A DNA stretch of 54,496 nt from positions 1-54,496 of the forward strand of contig CASETM010000022.1 of assembly GCA_949290865.1 (NCBI GenBank), given 5' to 3'. Of this stretch, positions 45,798 through 54,100 are shown one piece after another. The notes beneath the pieces are model-generated. The model was not told the DNA's origin, searched no databases, and saw nothing but the letters and a program-made list of their open reading frames with translations. The stretch's first letter is position 1. Every line of letters starts with the position of its first letter. The stretch is from an uncultured Bacillota bacterium (lineage in GTDB: Bacteria > Bacillota_I > Bacilli_A > Erysipelotrichales > Coprobacillaceae). The position numbers were made by a program, and so were the translations under genes.

Positions 45798-46610
45798 ATG
45801 AGATGTCCAAATTGTCATAGTGAAGTTAGTGATGAAGCTATTTTCTGTAGTGAATGTGGTCAAAAGATTATAAAAATAGAAGAATCGAATCAACAGACAG
45901 TGTCTTCGGCAGGAAGCAGAGTACAGATGCGACAGAATACAAAACAGAATAACAATAAGATCATGATTATAATTATTTCTGTTATAACAATGTGTATTGT
46001 CGCTGGAGCAGCCTGCTATTTTGTGTTTTTTAATAATACTGATGATCAGACAGAAGCGGAAACAACAGATAAAAAAACAACATCATCAAAAAAGAAAAGC
46101 AGTATTACATTAGATGAAGATGAACTGACTGTTAAAGTGGGTGAATATGATTATATTGAACCAGATATGGATTGTACTTATTCAGTTAAGGATAATACAA
46201 TCTGTGAAGTTGATCAATTTGGAACAGTGAAAGGTTTAAAAGTTGGAGAAACAACAGTAACATGTAAAGCTGAAAATGGAACAACTGCAGAATGTAAAAT
46301 TACTGTTGAAGAAAATAATACAATCAGTGGTGATTATGTGTTCCCGAACAGTTCAACAGTATTATTAACGGAAAGTGATCTGACAAGTAAGAGTGAATGG
46401 GAATTGAGAATAGGAATCAATGAAATATATGCTCGTCATCATTGTACTTTTAAAACAGAAGAAATTGTAAACTATTTTAAGGGTAAATCATGGTACAGTG
46501 CGGATCCAAATCTGACTTCTGATATGATGAATGCAAATATAAATTATTATCTTAATGATATAGAAGTCAAGAATGTTAATTTTATTAGAAATTATCAGGA
46601 AACACATTAA
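45798..46610 (+). CDS. Zinc-ribbon, membrane-anchored protein with Ig-like and YARHG domains
   Basis: A 270-residue protein in four parts: an N-terminal zinc ribbon in the cytosol (C3, C6, C17, C20), a single transmembrane helix at about 54-76, an outer Ser/Thr/Lys linker, and a BIG2-like Ig domain (about 95-175, with GTVKGLKVGETTVTCKAENG). A C-terminal YARHG domain follows (about 178-265, motif NEIYARHHCTF then GKSWYSADPN). Such proteins are common in gut Firmicutes and have no firm function; they look like surface sensors. GGGAGGGG precedes the ATG. It is 48 bases after the peroxiredoxin gene. Confidence 0.8.
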   Translation: MRCPNCHSEVSDEAIFCSECGQKIIKIEESNQQTVSSAGSRVQMRQNTKQNNNKIMIIIISVITMCIVAGAACYFVFFNNTDDQTEAETTDKKTTSSKKKSSITLDEDELTVKVGEYDYIEPDMDCTYSVKDNTICEVDQFGTVKGLKVGETTVTCKAENGTTAECKITVEENNTISGDYVFPNSSTVLLTESDLTSKSEWELRIGINEIYARHHCTFKTEEIVNYFKGKSWYSADPNLTSDMMNANINYYLNDIEVKNVNFIRNYQETH

Positions 46611-46637
46611 AAAGAACAGTTTAACTGTTCTTTTTTT
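46609..46637 (+). terminator. Terminator after the YARHG gene
   Basis: AAAGAACAG and CTGTTCTTT form the arms around TTTAA, with seven T after it. Confidence 0.92.
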
Positions 46638-46644
46638 GCATAAA

Positions 46645-46947
46645 GAAAACCACATGATAGTTGTGTGGTTCTAGAAAGCATAAGCAATGACTCCTATTGT
46701 GCTAAACCATTTGTAAGCCTGCCAGCTTGCAAAAAAAGAATAGAAACAATAGGAGTGCATTAAAATAAAAAATCAAAATAATGTCATAAATAGTTTAGTA
46801 CATATAAAATGGAATTGTAAGTATCGTGTGACATTTTCACCAAAATATAGATGGAAGATATTTTTTTCAGACTAAAGAGAAGAAATCAGAGATATCATCA
46901 GACAGTTGTGTGAATGGAAGGGAGTCGGGGAAATCCGTCGTTCGTAG
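46645..46947 (+). mobile_element. Left part of a decayed IS200-type insertion sequence
   Basis: Two hairpins lie before the transposase relic. First, AACCACA/TGTGGTT (46648-46670). Second, a perfect 11-base inverted repeat ACTCCTATTGT (46690-46700) and ACAATAGGAGT (46746-46756), whose right arm contains the AGGAG ribosome site. In IS200 the same arrangement blocks tnpA translation. The remainder of the element after 46947 is not recognisable with confidence. Confidence 0.7.
46759..46947 (+). pseudogene. tnpA: IS200/IS605-type transposase TnpA remnant
   Basis: One reading frame gives INSLVHIKWNCKYRVTFSPK from 46786, the classic IS200 TnpA N terminus, then YRWKIFFSD, a TAA stop at 46873, and in the same frame REEIRDIIRQLCEWKGVGEI up to a TAG at 46945. 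The normal start codon is lost, an internal stop is present, and the HUH motif and catalytic tyrosine region are absent. It is a dead relic of about 60 of the usual 130-150 residues. Confidence 0.85.
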
Positions 46948-47145
46948 AAAAAACGCCACTTTCTCTTTTGAAAATTTTTCTTTGAAAAACACCGAGCTGG
47001 CAGCGATCAGTTAACAGATAAATCGAGGGGCTATCCATCGATGAACTAATCTAAGTTTACATCCAAATGACCAACTGTCCCGTTTATCTCAAAGATGAAA
47101 AATCAGCTAAAAAGCTGCTTTTTTTCTATGCTTTTGGAATTATGG
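46948..47145. other. Unassigned decayed sequence after the IS relic
   Basis: No intact frame exists here. Short open stretches (for example AGSDQLTDKSRGYPSMN around 47015) do not give a convincing family. A small hairpin, CAGCT/AGCTG with a T run (47104-47125), could be a terminator. Confidence 0.4.
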
Positions 47146-47190
47146 TAAAATGATAAGTATAGAATGACAATTGGAGAGGAGGGAGCGTAC

Positions 47191-47422
47191 TTGAAACGAG
47201 CAATTATAGGGGGGATTTATTTCAATAATCGGTAGTATTTGGGCGTTGGCTGTTATTATATATGCAAACAGTTATGCTATCAGTGAGTGGAGAAATCCAC
47301 CGGGAAAACTTTTAACTCAGATATCGGAATCCAATCTTGGGATATGGTTTGCTGTTTCTATTGCAACCATAGTTTTAGGAATTATTTTAATGGTAATCGA
47401 GTATTTTAAGCAAGATAATTAA
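47191..47422 (+). pseudogene. Frameshifted small two-helix membrane protein
   Basis: GAGGAGGGAG precedes a TTG at 47191. The frame reads LKRAIIGG and breaks at six consecutive G (47209-47214). If one G is removed it continues FISIIGSIWALAVIIYANS and so on to a TAA at 47420, giving about 76 residues. The result has two transmembrane helices (about 8-25 and 49-68) around a WRNPPGKLL loop. With six G, translation stops after 14 codons. I cannot tell mutation from sequencing error or phase variation. Function is unknown. Confidence 0.65.
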
Positions 47423-47444
47423 CCTTGCATGATTGAACAGGTAA

Positions 47445-47474
47445 GGCGGGAAAGTCATAAAATGGCTTCCCGCC
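47445..47474 (+). terminator. GC-rich hairpin after the small membrane-protein gene
   Basis: GGCGGGAA and TTCCCGCC are perfect arms, extended by AGTCA/TGGCT with one wobble, around a TAAAA loop. Only a short T run (after CATTGCAA) follows, so it may stabilise or terminate the transcript. Confidence 0.55.
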
Positions 47475-47628
47475 CATTGCAATTTTTGAGGGGAAAATGC
47501 TCTCTAGTTAAAGAGAGTGCAGCCAAGCACTGATTACAATTTCGAGGCACTTTGTCCACAAGTCGAAGCGTAAGATGAATGGTCTGAGCCCCAAAAGTTG
47601 TACCAAAACTGATGGCTAGTGATGGTTA
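47475..47628. other. Unassigned sequence with a possible IS3-type transposase tail
   Basis: No gene is supported. A hairpin CTCTCT/AGAGAG lies at about 47500-47516. One frame ending near 47620 reads KMNGLSPKSCTKTDG, which vaguely recalls the C terminus of IS3-family transposases (NGLSPVQYRTK). This is weak. Confidence 0.3.
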
Positions 47629-48408
47629 TTATATCAATCCATAATGATGTAGAGCTTTTTCAATGCCGTCGTGATCAATATCATCGGTTACATATTCAGC
47701 CAGTTTGTATAATTCTTTGTCCCCGTTTTTCATAACGATTGCATGTTTGACATAGGATAACATCGGTTCATCATTAAATGAATCACCAAAAACGTAGCAG
47801 TCATCTAATGATAGTCCAAAATAGTCTACGAGATATTGGATGCCGGTGGCTTTTGAATGGTTTTTGGGAACAATTTCCCAAAAGACCGGACTGCGTTTGA
47901 TGATTTCAAAATCATTTTCAATTTCCTGAGCGAAAGTAGAGACATCATGGTAGAACTGAATACAGAATTTATCCAGATGGACATCGTCATCTTCAATGAA
48001 ACCGAGTGGGAAATGAGCGTTGCTGTAAAGCTGATAGATATAGGCAACAACTTCGTCTTTGATATCTTTTGGAAAATAGATCCTGTCACTGGCTTCAAGG
48101 ATTGCAGACAGCTGATGATGAGTGATTGTTGAAATCAGTTTATCACAGATGTTTTGATCAACTTGAACATGATACAGTAGTTTATCACGGTAGCTGATGA
48201 AGGTCCCACAGCCACAAACATAGCCATCCGGTTCAAGGGCTTCAATACACTGATCAATCGTTGCTCTGGTTCTGCCAGTGTTGATGAAAATTAGATGGCC
48301 ATTGTTTTTTGCCTGTTGGATGGCACGACGTGTACTAGCTGAAATGGTATGTGTTTTTTCATTCAGTAAAGTGCCATCGATATCAAAAAATAACAGTTTT
48401 TTATTCAT
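47629..48408 (-). CDS. Cof-type HAD-superfamily sugar-phosphate phosphatase
   Basis: A 259-residue class IIB HAD hydrolase. Motif I is FFDIDGTLLNEKTH with the nucleophile Asp8 and acid Asp10; motif II is INTGR near residue 42. The conserved lysine is in HSKATGIQYL near residue 192, and motif IV is VFGDSFNDEPML near residue 215. The alpha/beta cap lies between about 80 and 185. These enzymes dephosphorylate sugar phosphates or cofactors such as FMN or PLP; the substrate is not predictable. GGAGG lies before the ATG. It diverges from nfnA. Confidence 0.9.
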   Translation of the reverse strand: MNKKLLFFDIDGTLLNEKTHTISASTRRAIQQAKNNGHLIFINTGRTRATIDQCIEALEPDGYVCGCGTFISYRDKLLYHVQVDQNICDKLISTITHHQLSAILEASDRIYFPKDIKDEVVAYIYQLYSNAHFPLGFIEDDDVHLDKFCIQFYHDVSTFAQEIENDFEIIKRSPVFWEIVPKNHSKATGIQYLVDYFGLSLDDCYVFGDSFNDEPMLSYVKHAIVMKNGDKELYKLAEYVTDDIDHDGIEKALHHYGLI

Positions 48409-48505
48409 TGTGCATCCTCCATATATTCCTATCTTTTATTATATAATAAACTGTTTTTTTTGAAAATATATGAAGGATATAAGCGAATTTATTTGATTTA
48501 TAGCA

Positions 48506-48534
48506 TTGTTTTTTTATTTAAATATATGTATACT
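48506..48534 (+). promoter_or_regulatory. Promoter of nfnAB
   Basis: TTGTTT (48506-48511) and TATACT (48529-48534) with a 17-base spacer, 33 bases before the nfnA ATG. Confidence 0.65.
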
Positions 48535-48567
48535 AGGAATAGTTTATAAGGATCGGGGGAAACCAGA

Positions 48568-49416
48568 ATGTACAGAATAGTCAAAAAAGAAAGACTTAAT
48601 GATGTTGTCGAACTGATGGAAGTTCATGCACCGATGGTTTCAAGAAAATGTGAACCAGGACAGTTCATCATTTTAAGAGTTGGTGAAGATGGGGAAAGAA
48701 TTCCATTAACGATAGCAGATTATGACAGGGAAAAAGAAACAATCACGATCATTTATCAGATTGTTGGATTTTCAACGAAAGAATTAGCGAAACTGAACGA
48801 AGGTGATGAAATCACAGACTTCGTGGGGCCTTTAGGCGTACCGACAGATTTGCATCAATCAAATCATGTTGTTGGTATTGCTGGTGGTGTTGGAAGTGCA
48901 CCTTTATATCCACAACTGAGAAAACTGGCACAGATGGGTGTTACTGTTGATGTGATCATCGGGGGAAGAGAAGCGCAATATGTTTTATGGGCAGATAAAT
49001 TTAAAGAATTCTGCCGCAATGTCTATATCATGACAGATGATGGTTCATTAGGGGAAAAAGGCTTTGGAACTGTCAAATTACAGCAGCTCATCGACAGCGA
49101 TGAACCAATTGATGAAGTTATTGCTATAGGACCAGTGCCAATGATGAAGGCGGTTGTTGGCGTAACAAAACCTTACAACATTAAAACGATGGTCTCATTA
49201 AATCCAATTATGATCGATGGTACTGGAATGTGCGGATGCTGTCGTGTTTCAGTTGATGGAAAGATCAAATTTGCCTGCGTTGATGGTCCTGATTTTGATG
49301 GACTGCAGGTTGATTTTGATGAACTGATGGCACGTCAGAGAATGTTCAAAGAAGAAGAACATGAAGTTCAAGAAAATGCCAATCGTATGTGTAATTTAAT
49401 GAGGGGGTGCGACTAA
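48568..49416 (+). CDS. nfnA: NADH-dependent reduced ferredoxin:NADP+ oxidoreductase, subunit A
   Basis: The small subunit of the electron-bifurcating transhydrogenase, a PyrK/ferredoxin-reductase-like protein with FAD and one [2Fe-2S] cluster. In 282 residues the FAD domain has ERIPLTIADYD near residue 49 and the NAD domain has VVGIAGGVGSAPLYPQLRKL near residue 100. The cluster ligands are the cysteines in GTGMCGCCRVSVDG and FACVDGP near residues 220-240. The stop overlaps the nfnB ATG. Alternative naming as a sulfide dehydrogenase or glutamate-synthase-like subunit describes the same family. Confidence 0.9.
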   Translation: MYRIVKKERLNDVVELMEVHAPMVSRKCEPGQFIILRVGEDGERIPLTIADYDREKETITIIYQIVGFSTKELAKLNEGDEITDFVGPLGVPTDLHQSNHVVGIAGGVGSAPLYPQLRKLAQMGVTVDVIIGGREAQYVLWADKFKEFCRNVYIMTDDGSLGEKGFGTVKLQQLIDSDEPIDEVIAIGPVPMMKAVVGVTKPYNIKTMVSLNPIMIDGTGMCGCCRVSVDGKIKFACVDGPDFDGLQVDFDELMARQRMFKEEEHEVQENANRMCNLMRGCD

Positions 49417-50804
49417 TGCCTAATATGTCACCAAACAAGGTTAAAATGCCTGAACAGGAACCAAATGTAAGAAACAAGAACTTTGAAGAAGTTGCTTTAG
49501 GATATACCAAAGAACAGGCAATGGAAGAAGCAACACGTTGCCTGAACTGTAAAAAACCATTCTGTAAAGAAGGATGTCCGGTAGGAGTACCAATTCCAGA
49601 ATTTATCGCTCATGTTGCAAAAGGTGAATTTGAAGAAGCTTATCAGACAATTACCAGAGAAAATGCATTACCTGCCATCTGTGGACGTGTCTGTCCACAG
49701 GAAAATCAATGTGAAGGAAAATGTGTTCGTGGCATTAAAACAGAATCAGTTGCTATTGGACGATTAGAAAGATTTGTTGCTGATTATCATCGTGAACATG
49801 GAAAACCAGTCGAAAATAAAATTGAAAAAAACGGCAAGAAAGTGGCAGTCATCGGCTCTGGACCAGCCGGGATTACCTGTGCGGGAGAACTGGCTAAACG
49901 TGGCTATGATGTGACTGTTTTTGAAGCACTGCATAAAACTGGAGGAGTACTGTCATATGGTATTCCAGAATTCCGTTTACCTAAATCACTGGTACAGGCT
50001 GAAGTTGATGGCGTTGCTGCATTAGGTGTTGATTTCCAGACCAATGTCGTTGTTGGTCGATCAATTACCATTGATGAACTGCAGGAACAGGGATATGAAG
50101 GGATTTTCGTTGGTAGTGGTGCCGGATTACCTCGTTTCCAGAATATTCCTGGAGAAAATCTAAATGGGGTTTATGCAGCAAACGAATTTTTAACTCGTGT
50201 CAATCTAATGAAAGGATACCAGTTCCCTGATAAACCTACACCAGTTAAAGTGGCTGATACAGTCTGTGTCATTGGTGCCGGAAATGTAGCGATGGATGCT
50301 GCCAGAACAGCTAAACGACTGGGTGCAGAAAATGTCTATATCGTTTATCGTCGTGGACCAGAAGAAATTCCAGCACGTGCTGAAGAAGTTCATCATGCTA
50401 AAGAAGAAGGTATTATCTTCAAACTGTTGACAAATCCAGTCAAGATCGAAGGTGAAGATGGATGGGTCAAATCAATGGAATGTGTCGAAATGGAACTGGG
50501 AGAACCAGATGCTTCAGGCAGAAGAAGACCAATCGTCAAGGAAGGTTCAAACTTTGTCATCGAAACAGGAACAGTTATTGTCGCTATTGGACAAAGTCCA
50601 AATCCACTGATCAGACAGACAACACCAGGATTAGACTGTCAGTCATGGGGTGGAATCATTGTTGATGAAGACACCATGAAATCATCCAAAGAAGGGGTTT
50701 ATGCTGGTGGTGATGTTGTCACTGGTGCAGCAACAGTTATCCTGGCTATGGGTGCGGGTAAAAAAGCAGCTCAGGCAATGGATGAATATCTGAAAAACAA
50801 ATAA
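49416..50804 (+). CDS. nfnB: NADH-dependent reduced ferredoxin:NADP+ oxidoreductase, subunit B
   Basis: The large subunit: two [4Fe-4S] clusters and the bifurcating FAD, with NADPH binding. The 462-residue protein has N-terminal cysteines in CLNCKKPFCKEGCPVGVP and CGRVCPQENQCEGKC. The FAD site is VAVIGSGPAGITCAGELAKR near residue 145, the NADPH site VCVIGAGNVAMDAA near residue 283, and the C-terminal VYAGGDVVTGAATVI near residue 427. The frame is open from 49407 (GTG), but the ATG at 49416 follows GAGGGGGTG and fits family length. A stand-alone glutamate synthase small subunit is the alternative; the adjacent nfnA decides. Confidence 0.9.
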   Translation: MPNMSPNKVKMPEQEPNVRNKNFEEVALGYTKEQAMEEATRCLNCKKPFCKEGCPVGVPIPEFIAHVAKGEFEEAYQTITRENALPAICGRVCPQENQCEGKCVRGIKTESVAIGRLERFVADYHREHGKPVENKIEKNGKKVAVIGSGPAGITCAGELAKRGYDVTVFEALHKTGGVLSYGIPEFRLPKSLVQAEVDGVAALGVDFQTNVVVGRSITIDELQEQGYEGIFVGSGAGLPRFQNIPGENLNGVYAANEFLTRVNLMKGYQFPDKPTPVKVADTVCVIGAGNVAMDAARTAKRLGAENVYIVYRRGPEEIPARAEEVHHAKEEGIIFKLLTNPVKIEGEDGWVKSMECVEMELGEPDASGRRRPIVKEGSNFVIETGTVIVAIGQSPNPLIRQTTPGLDCQSWGGIIVDEDTMKSSKEGVYAGGDVVTGAATVILAMGAGKKAAQAMDEYLKNK

Positions 50805-50811
50805 AAAAGAT

Positions 50812-50857
50812 AAGAAAGTTTTGTAAATGAGGGATTCATTTATAAGGCTTTCTTTTT
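50812..50857 (+). terminator. Terminator after nfnB
   Basis: AAGAAAG..TTGTAAATGA (50812-50830) pairs with TCATTTATAA..CTTTCTT with one G-T pair and a small internal bulge, then T. Confidence 0.8.
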
Positions 50858-50924
50858 AAAATGATAAAAATAAATTAATACGATAATTTAATTGCATTAT
50901 ATTTCCTTGCGACATAAATTGATA

Positions 50925-50930
50925 TATAAT
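50925..50930 (+). promoter_or_regulatory. Likely -10 box for the carB leader transcript
   Basis: TATAAT in ATTGATATATAATATC. The -35 box is unclear (TTTCCT or similar). A transcript from here would begin near 50937, leaving a leader of about 170 bases. Confidence 0.5.
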
Positions 50931-50951
50931 ATCAAGAGAAATGAAAAGAGA

Positions 50952-50967
50952 ACACTGTTTACAGTGT
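50952..50967 (+). promoter_or_regulatory. Perfect palindrome in the 5-prime leader of carB
   Basis: ACACTGT-TT-ACAGTGT, seven paired bases around two T, just inside the predicted transcript and before the leader ORF ribosome site. It may be an RNA stem at the 5-prime end or an operator. Confidence 0.5.
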
Positions 50968-50977
50968 GGGAGGGCAT

Positions 50978-51052
50978 ATGATGAAAATGTTACATTTACA
51001 CAATTCAATATTTTCTAGCCTTTTTTCACTTTTCTATTTTTGTCAAATATAA
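50978..51052 (+). CDS. Putative leader peptide of carB (24 residues)
   Basis: The small ORF starts with ATG ATG AAA ATG at 50978, ten bases after GGGAGG, and codes MMKMLHLHNSIFSSLFSLFY followed by four more residues and a TAA at 51050. Its second half is encoded by a pyrimidine-rich, mainly U stretch (51010-51043). The stop codon ends one base before the terminator hairpin at 51053. A ribosome at the stop would cover the left arm of that hairpin. This is the arrangement of the enterobacterial pyrBI leader. The ORF has no recognisable homologue by eye; its role would be in being translated. Expression is inferred. Confidence 0.6.
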   Translation: MMKMLHLHNSIFSSLFSLFYFCQI

Positions 51053-51082
51053 ACATATCTTTTTAAAAGATATGTTTTTTTT
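51053..51082 (+). terminator. Intrinsic terminator/attenuator before carB
   Basis: ACATATCTTTT (51053-51063) and AAAAGATATGT (51065-51075) are perfect arms, then eight T. It lies only 27 bases before the carB ATG, so it must be bypassed for carB expression. Confidence 0.88.
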
Positions 51083-51108
51083 AAAAATAAGAAATGGAGG
51101 ATAAAAAA

Positions 51109-54100
51109 ATGCCAAAAAGAGAAGATATAAACAAAATCTTAGTTATTGGGTCAGGACCTATTATTATTGGACAGGCCTGCGAATTTGATTATTCAGGAAC
51201 TCAGGCATGTAAAGCCTTAAAAGGATTAGGTTATGAAATCGTATTGGTCAATTCTAATCCAGCAACAATCATGACGGACCCAGAAACCGCTGATATAACT
51301 TACATTGAACCTTTGAATCTGGAAAGATTAACACAGATTATTGAAAAAGAAAGACCTGATGCACTGCTTCCTAACTTAGGTGGACAGTCAGCATTGAATT
51401 TATGCTCTGAATTATCTAATGCAGGGGTATTAGATAAATACAATGTTCAGGTATTAGGCGTAAAGGTTGATGCCATTGAACGTGGTGAAGACCGTTTAGA
51501 ATTCAAGAAAACGATGAATTCATTAGGTATTGAAATGGCAAGAAGTGAAATTGCCAATACTGTTGATGAAGCATTAGCAATCGCTGATAAATTAGGATAT
51601 CCAGTTGTTGTCAGACCAGCCTATACAATGGGTGGTGCCGGTGGCGGTCTTGTTTACAACAAAGAAGAACTGAAAACGATCGTTAACCGTGGACTTCAGG
51701 CCAGTCTGGTTCATCAATGTCTGATTGAAGAATCCATTTTAGGATGGGAAGAACTGGAACTGGAAGTTGTCAGAGATGCCAACAACAACCTGATTACAAT
51801 TTGTTTCATTGAAAATATCGACCCATTAGGAGTTCATACTGGAGATTCATTCTGTAGTGCACCAATGCTGACAATTTCTCAGGAAGTACAGGACAGATTA
51901 CAGGAACAGGCTTACAGAATCGTTGAATCTATCGGAGTTATTGGAGGAACAAATGTTCAGTTTGCTCATGATCCAGTAACAGATCGTATCGTTGTTATTG
52001 AAATTAATCCTAGAACATCTCGTTCTTCAGCTTTAGCTTCTAAAGCAACAGGATTCCCAATTGCTTCGGTTTCAGCAATGCTGGCGGCAGGTTTAACATT
52101 GGAAGATATTCCATGTGGTAAATATGGGACATTAGATAAATATAAACCTGATGGTGATTATGTCGTTATTAAATTTGCAAGATGGGCTTTTGAAAAATTC
52201 AAAGGTGCTGAAGATAAATTAGGAACACAAATGAAAGCTGTTGGGGAAGTTATGAGTATCGGTAAAACATACAAAGAAGCTTTCCAGAAAGCTATCCGTT
52301 CATTGGAAATTGGTCGTTATGGTTTAGGACATGCGAAAAATTTCGATCAGCTGTCTAAAGATGAATTATTAAAAATGCTGATCAATCCAACCAGTGAAAG
52401 ACAGTTTATTATGTATGAAGCCTTAAGAAAAGGGGCAACAGTTGATGAACTGTTTGAATTGACAAAAATCAAACATTACTTCATTGAACAGATGAAAGAA
52501 CTGGTTGAAGAAGAAGAAAAAATCATGACTTATAAAGGTCAAAAATTACCAGATGATGTTTTAAAACAGGCTAAACAGGATGGATTCTCTGATAAATACT
52601 TAAGTCAGCTGTTAGATGTAGAAGAAAAAGACATCAGAGATCAAAGACAGGCTATCGGTGTTAACCAGGCTTGGGAACCAGTGCATGTATCAGGAACTCA
52701 GAATAATGCATATTACTATTCTACATACAATGCACCTGATCATAGCACAGTAACTGATAAGAAAAAAATCATGATCTTAGGTGGTGGACCTAACCGTATT
52801 GGTCAGGGTATTGAATTCGATTACTGCTGTGTTCACGCTGCTTTGGCACTGAAAAAATTAGGATTTGAAACAATTATCGTTAACTGTAACCCAGAAACTG
52901 TTTCAACAGATTATGATACATCTGATAAACTTTACTTTGAACCATTAACTTTGGAAGATGTGTTAAGTATTCATGAAAAAGAAAAACCATTAGGTGTTAT
53001 TGCTCAGTTTGGTGGGCAGACACCATTGAACCTGGCAAGTCAGTTAAAAGCTAATGGTGTTAATATCTTAGGAACAACACCAGAAACAATTGATATGGCA
53101 GAAGACAGAGACCTGTTTAATGCAATGATGGAAAAACTGAATATACCAATGCCAGAATCAGGAATGGCAGTTAATATTGATGAAGCTTTGGAAATTGCTA
53201 AACGTATCGGTTATCCATTGATGGTAAGACCATCTTATGTATTAGGTGGACGTGGAATGGAAGTTGTTTATGATGATGATTCGTTAAAAGAATACATGGC
53301 TGCTGCTGTTGGTGTTACACCAGATCGTCCAATTCTGATTGATAGATTCTTGAATGATGCAATGGAATGTGAAGCAGATGCGATTTCAGATGGAGAAAAT
53401 GTATTCGTACCAGCAGTTATGGAACATATCGAACTGGCTGGTATCCACTCAGGAGATTCAGCATGTATCCTGCCATCAAAACATATACCAGTAAGACATG
53501 TCGCAACAATTAAAGAGTATACAAAGAAAATTGCTAAAGAAATGAATGTTCGTGGATTAATGAACATGCAGTATGCAATCGCTGATGATAAAGTCTATGT
53601 TCTAGAAGCTAACCCACGTGCTTCAAGAACAGTACCTTTGGTATCAAAAGTATGCAATATCAACATGGTAAGAATTGCAACTGATATCATTACCAGTGAT
53701 TTAACAGGTAGACCTTCACCAGTTAAAGATCTTAAAGACAGAAAGATTCCACATGTTGGTGTTAAACAGGCTGTTTTCCCATTCAACATGTTCCCGGAAG
53801 TCGATCCAATCTTAGGACCTGAAATGAGATCAACAGGAGAAGTTTTAGGTTTAGCAAATTCTTATGGAGCTGCTATCTATAAAGCTGAAGAAGCGACTCA
53901 GACAAAACTGCCAACAAAAGGAAGAGTGCTGATTTCAGTTTCTGACAGAGATAAAAAAGATGTTGTTGAACTGGCACAGAAATACTATGATGCCGGATTT
54001 GAAATCGTGGCAACCGGAAAAACTTTTGACCTGATCGTTAAAAACAAAATTCCAGCGATCAAAGTGAAAAAGATCCATGAAGGAAGACCAAATATCGCTG

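Noticed and set aside
47242-47422. Independent small gene in the frame after the G run
   Set aside because: No ribosome site or early start codon exists in that frame; it is better explained as the second part of the frameshifted gene.
47475-47628. Group II intron or tracrRNA-like RNA
   Set aside because: The hairpins are short and no domain V or CRISPR repeat was found.
50937-51090. PyrR-regulated leader of the Bacillus type
   Set aside because: No sequence resembling the conserved PyrR anti-antiterminator loop was found; only one terminator hairpin is clear.
51094-51108. ATG at 51094 as carB start
   Set aside because: It overlaps the TGGAGG ribosome site that serves the ATG at 51109, and the added residues are not typical of CarB.
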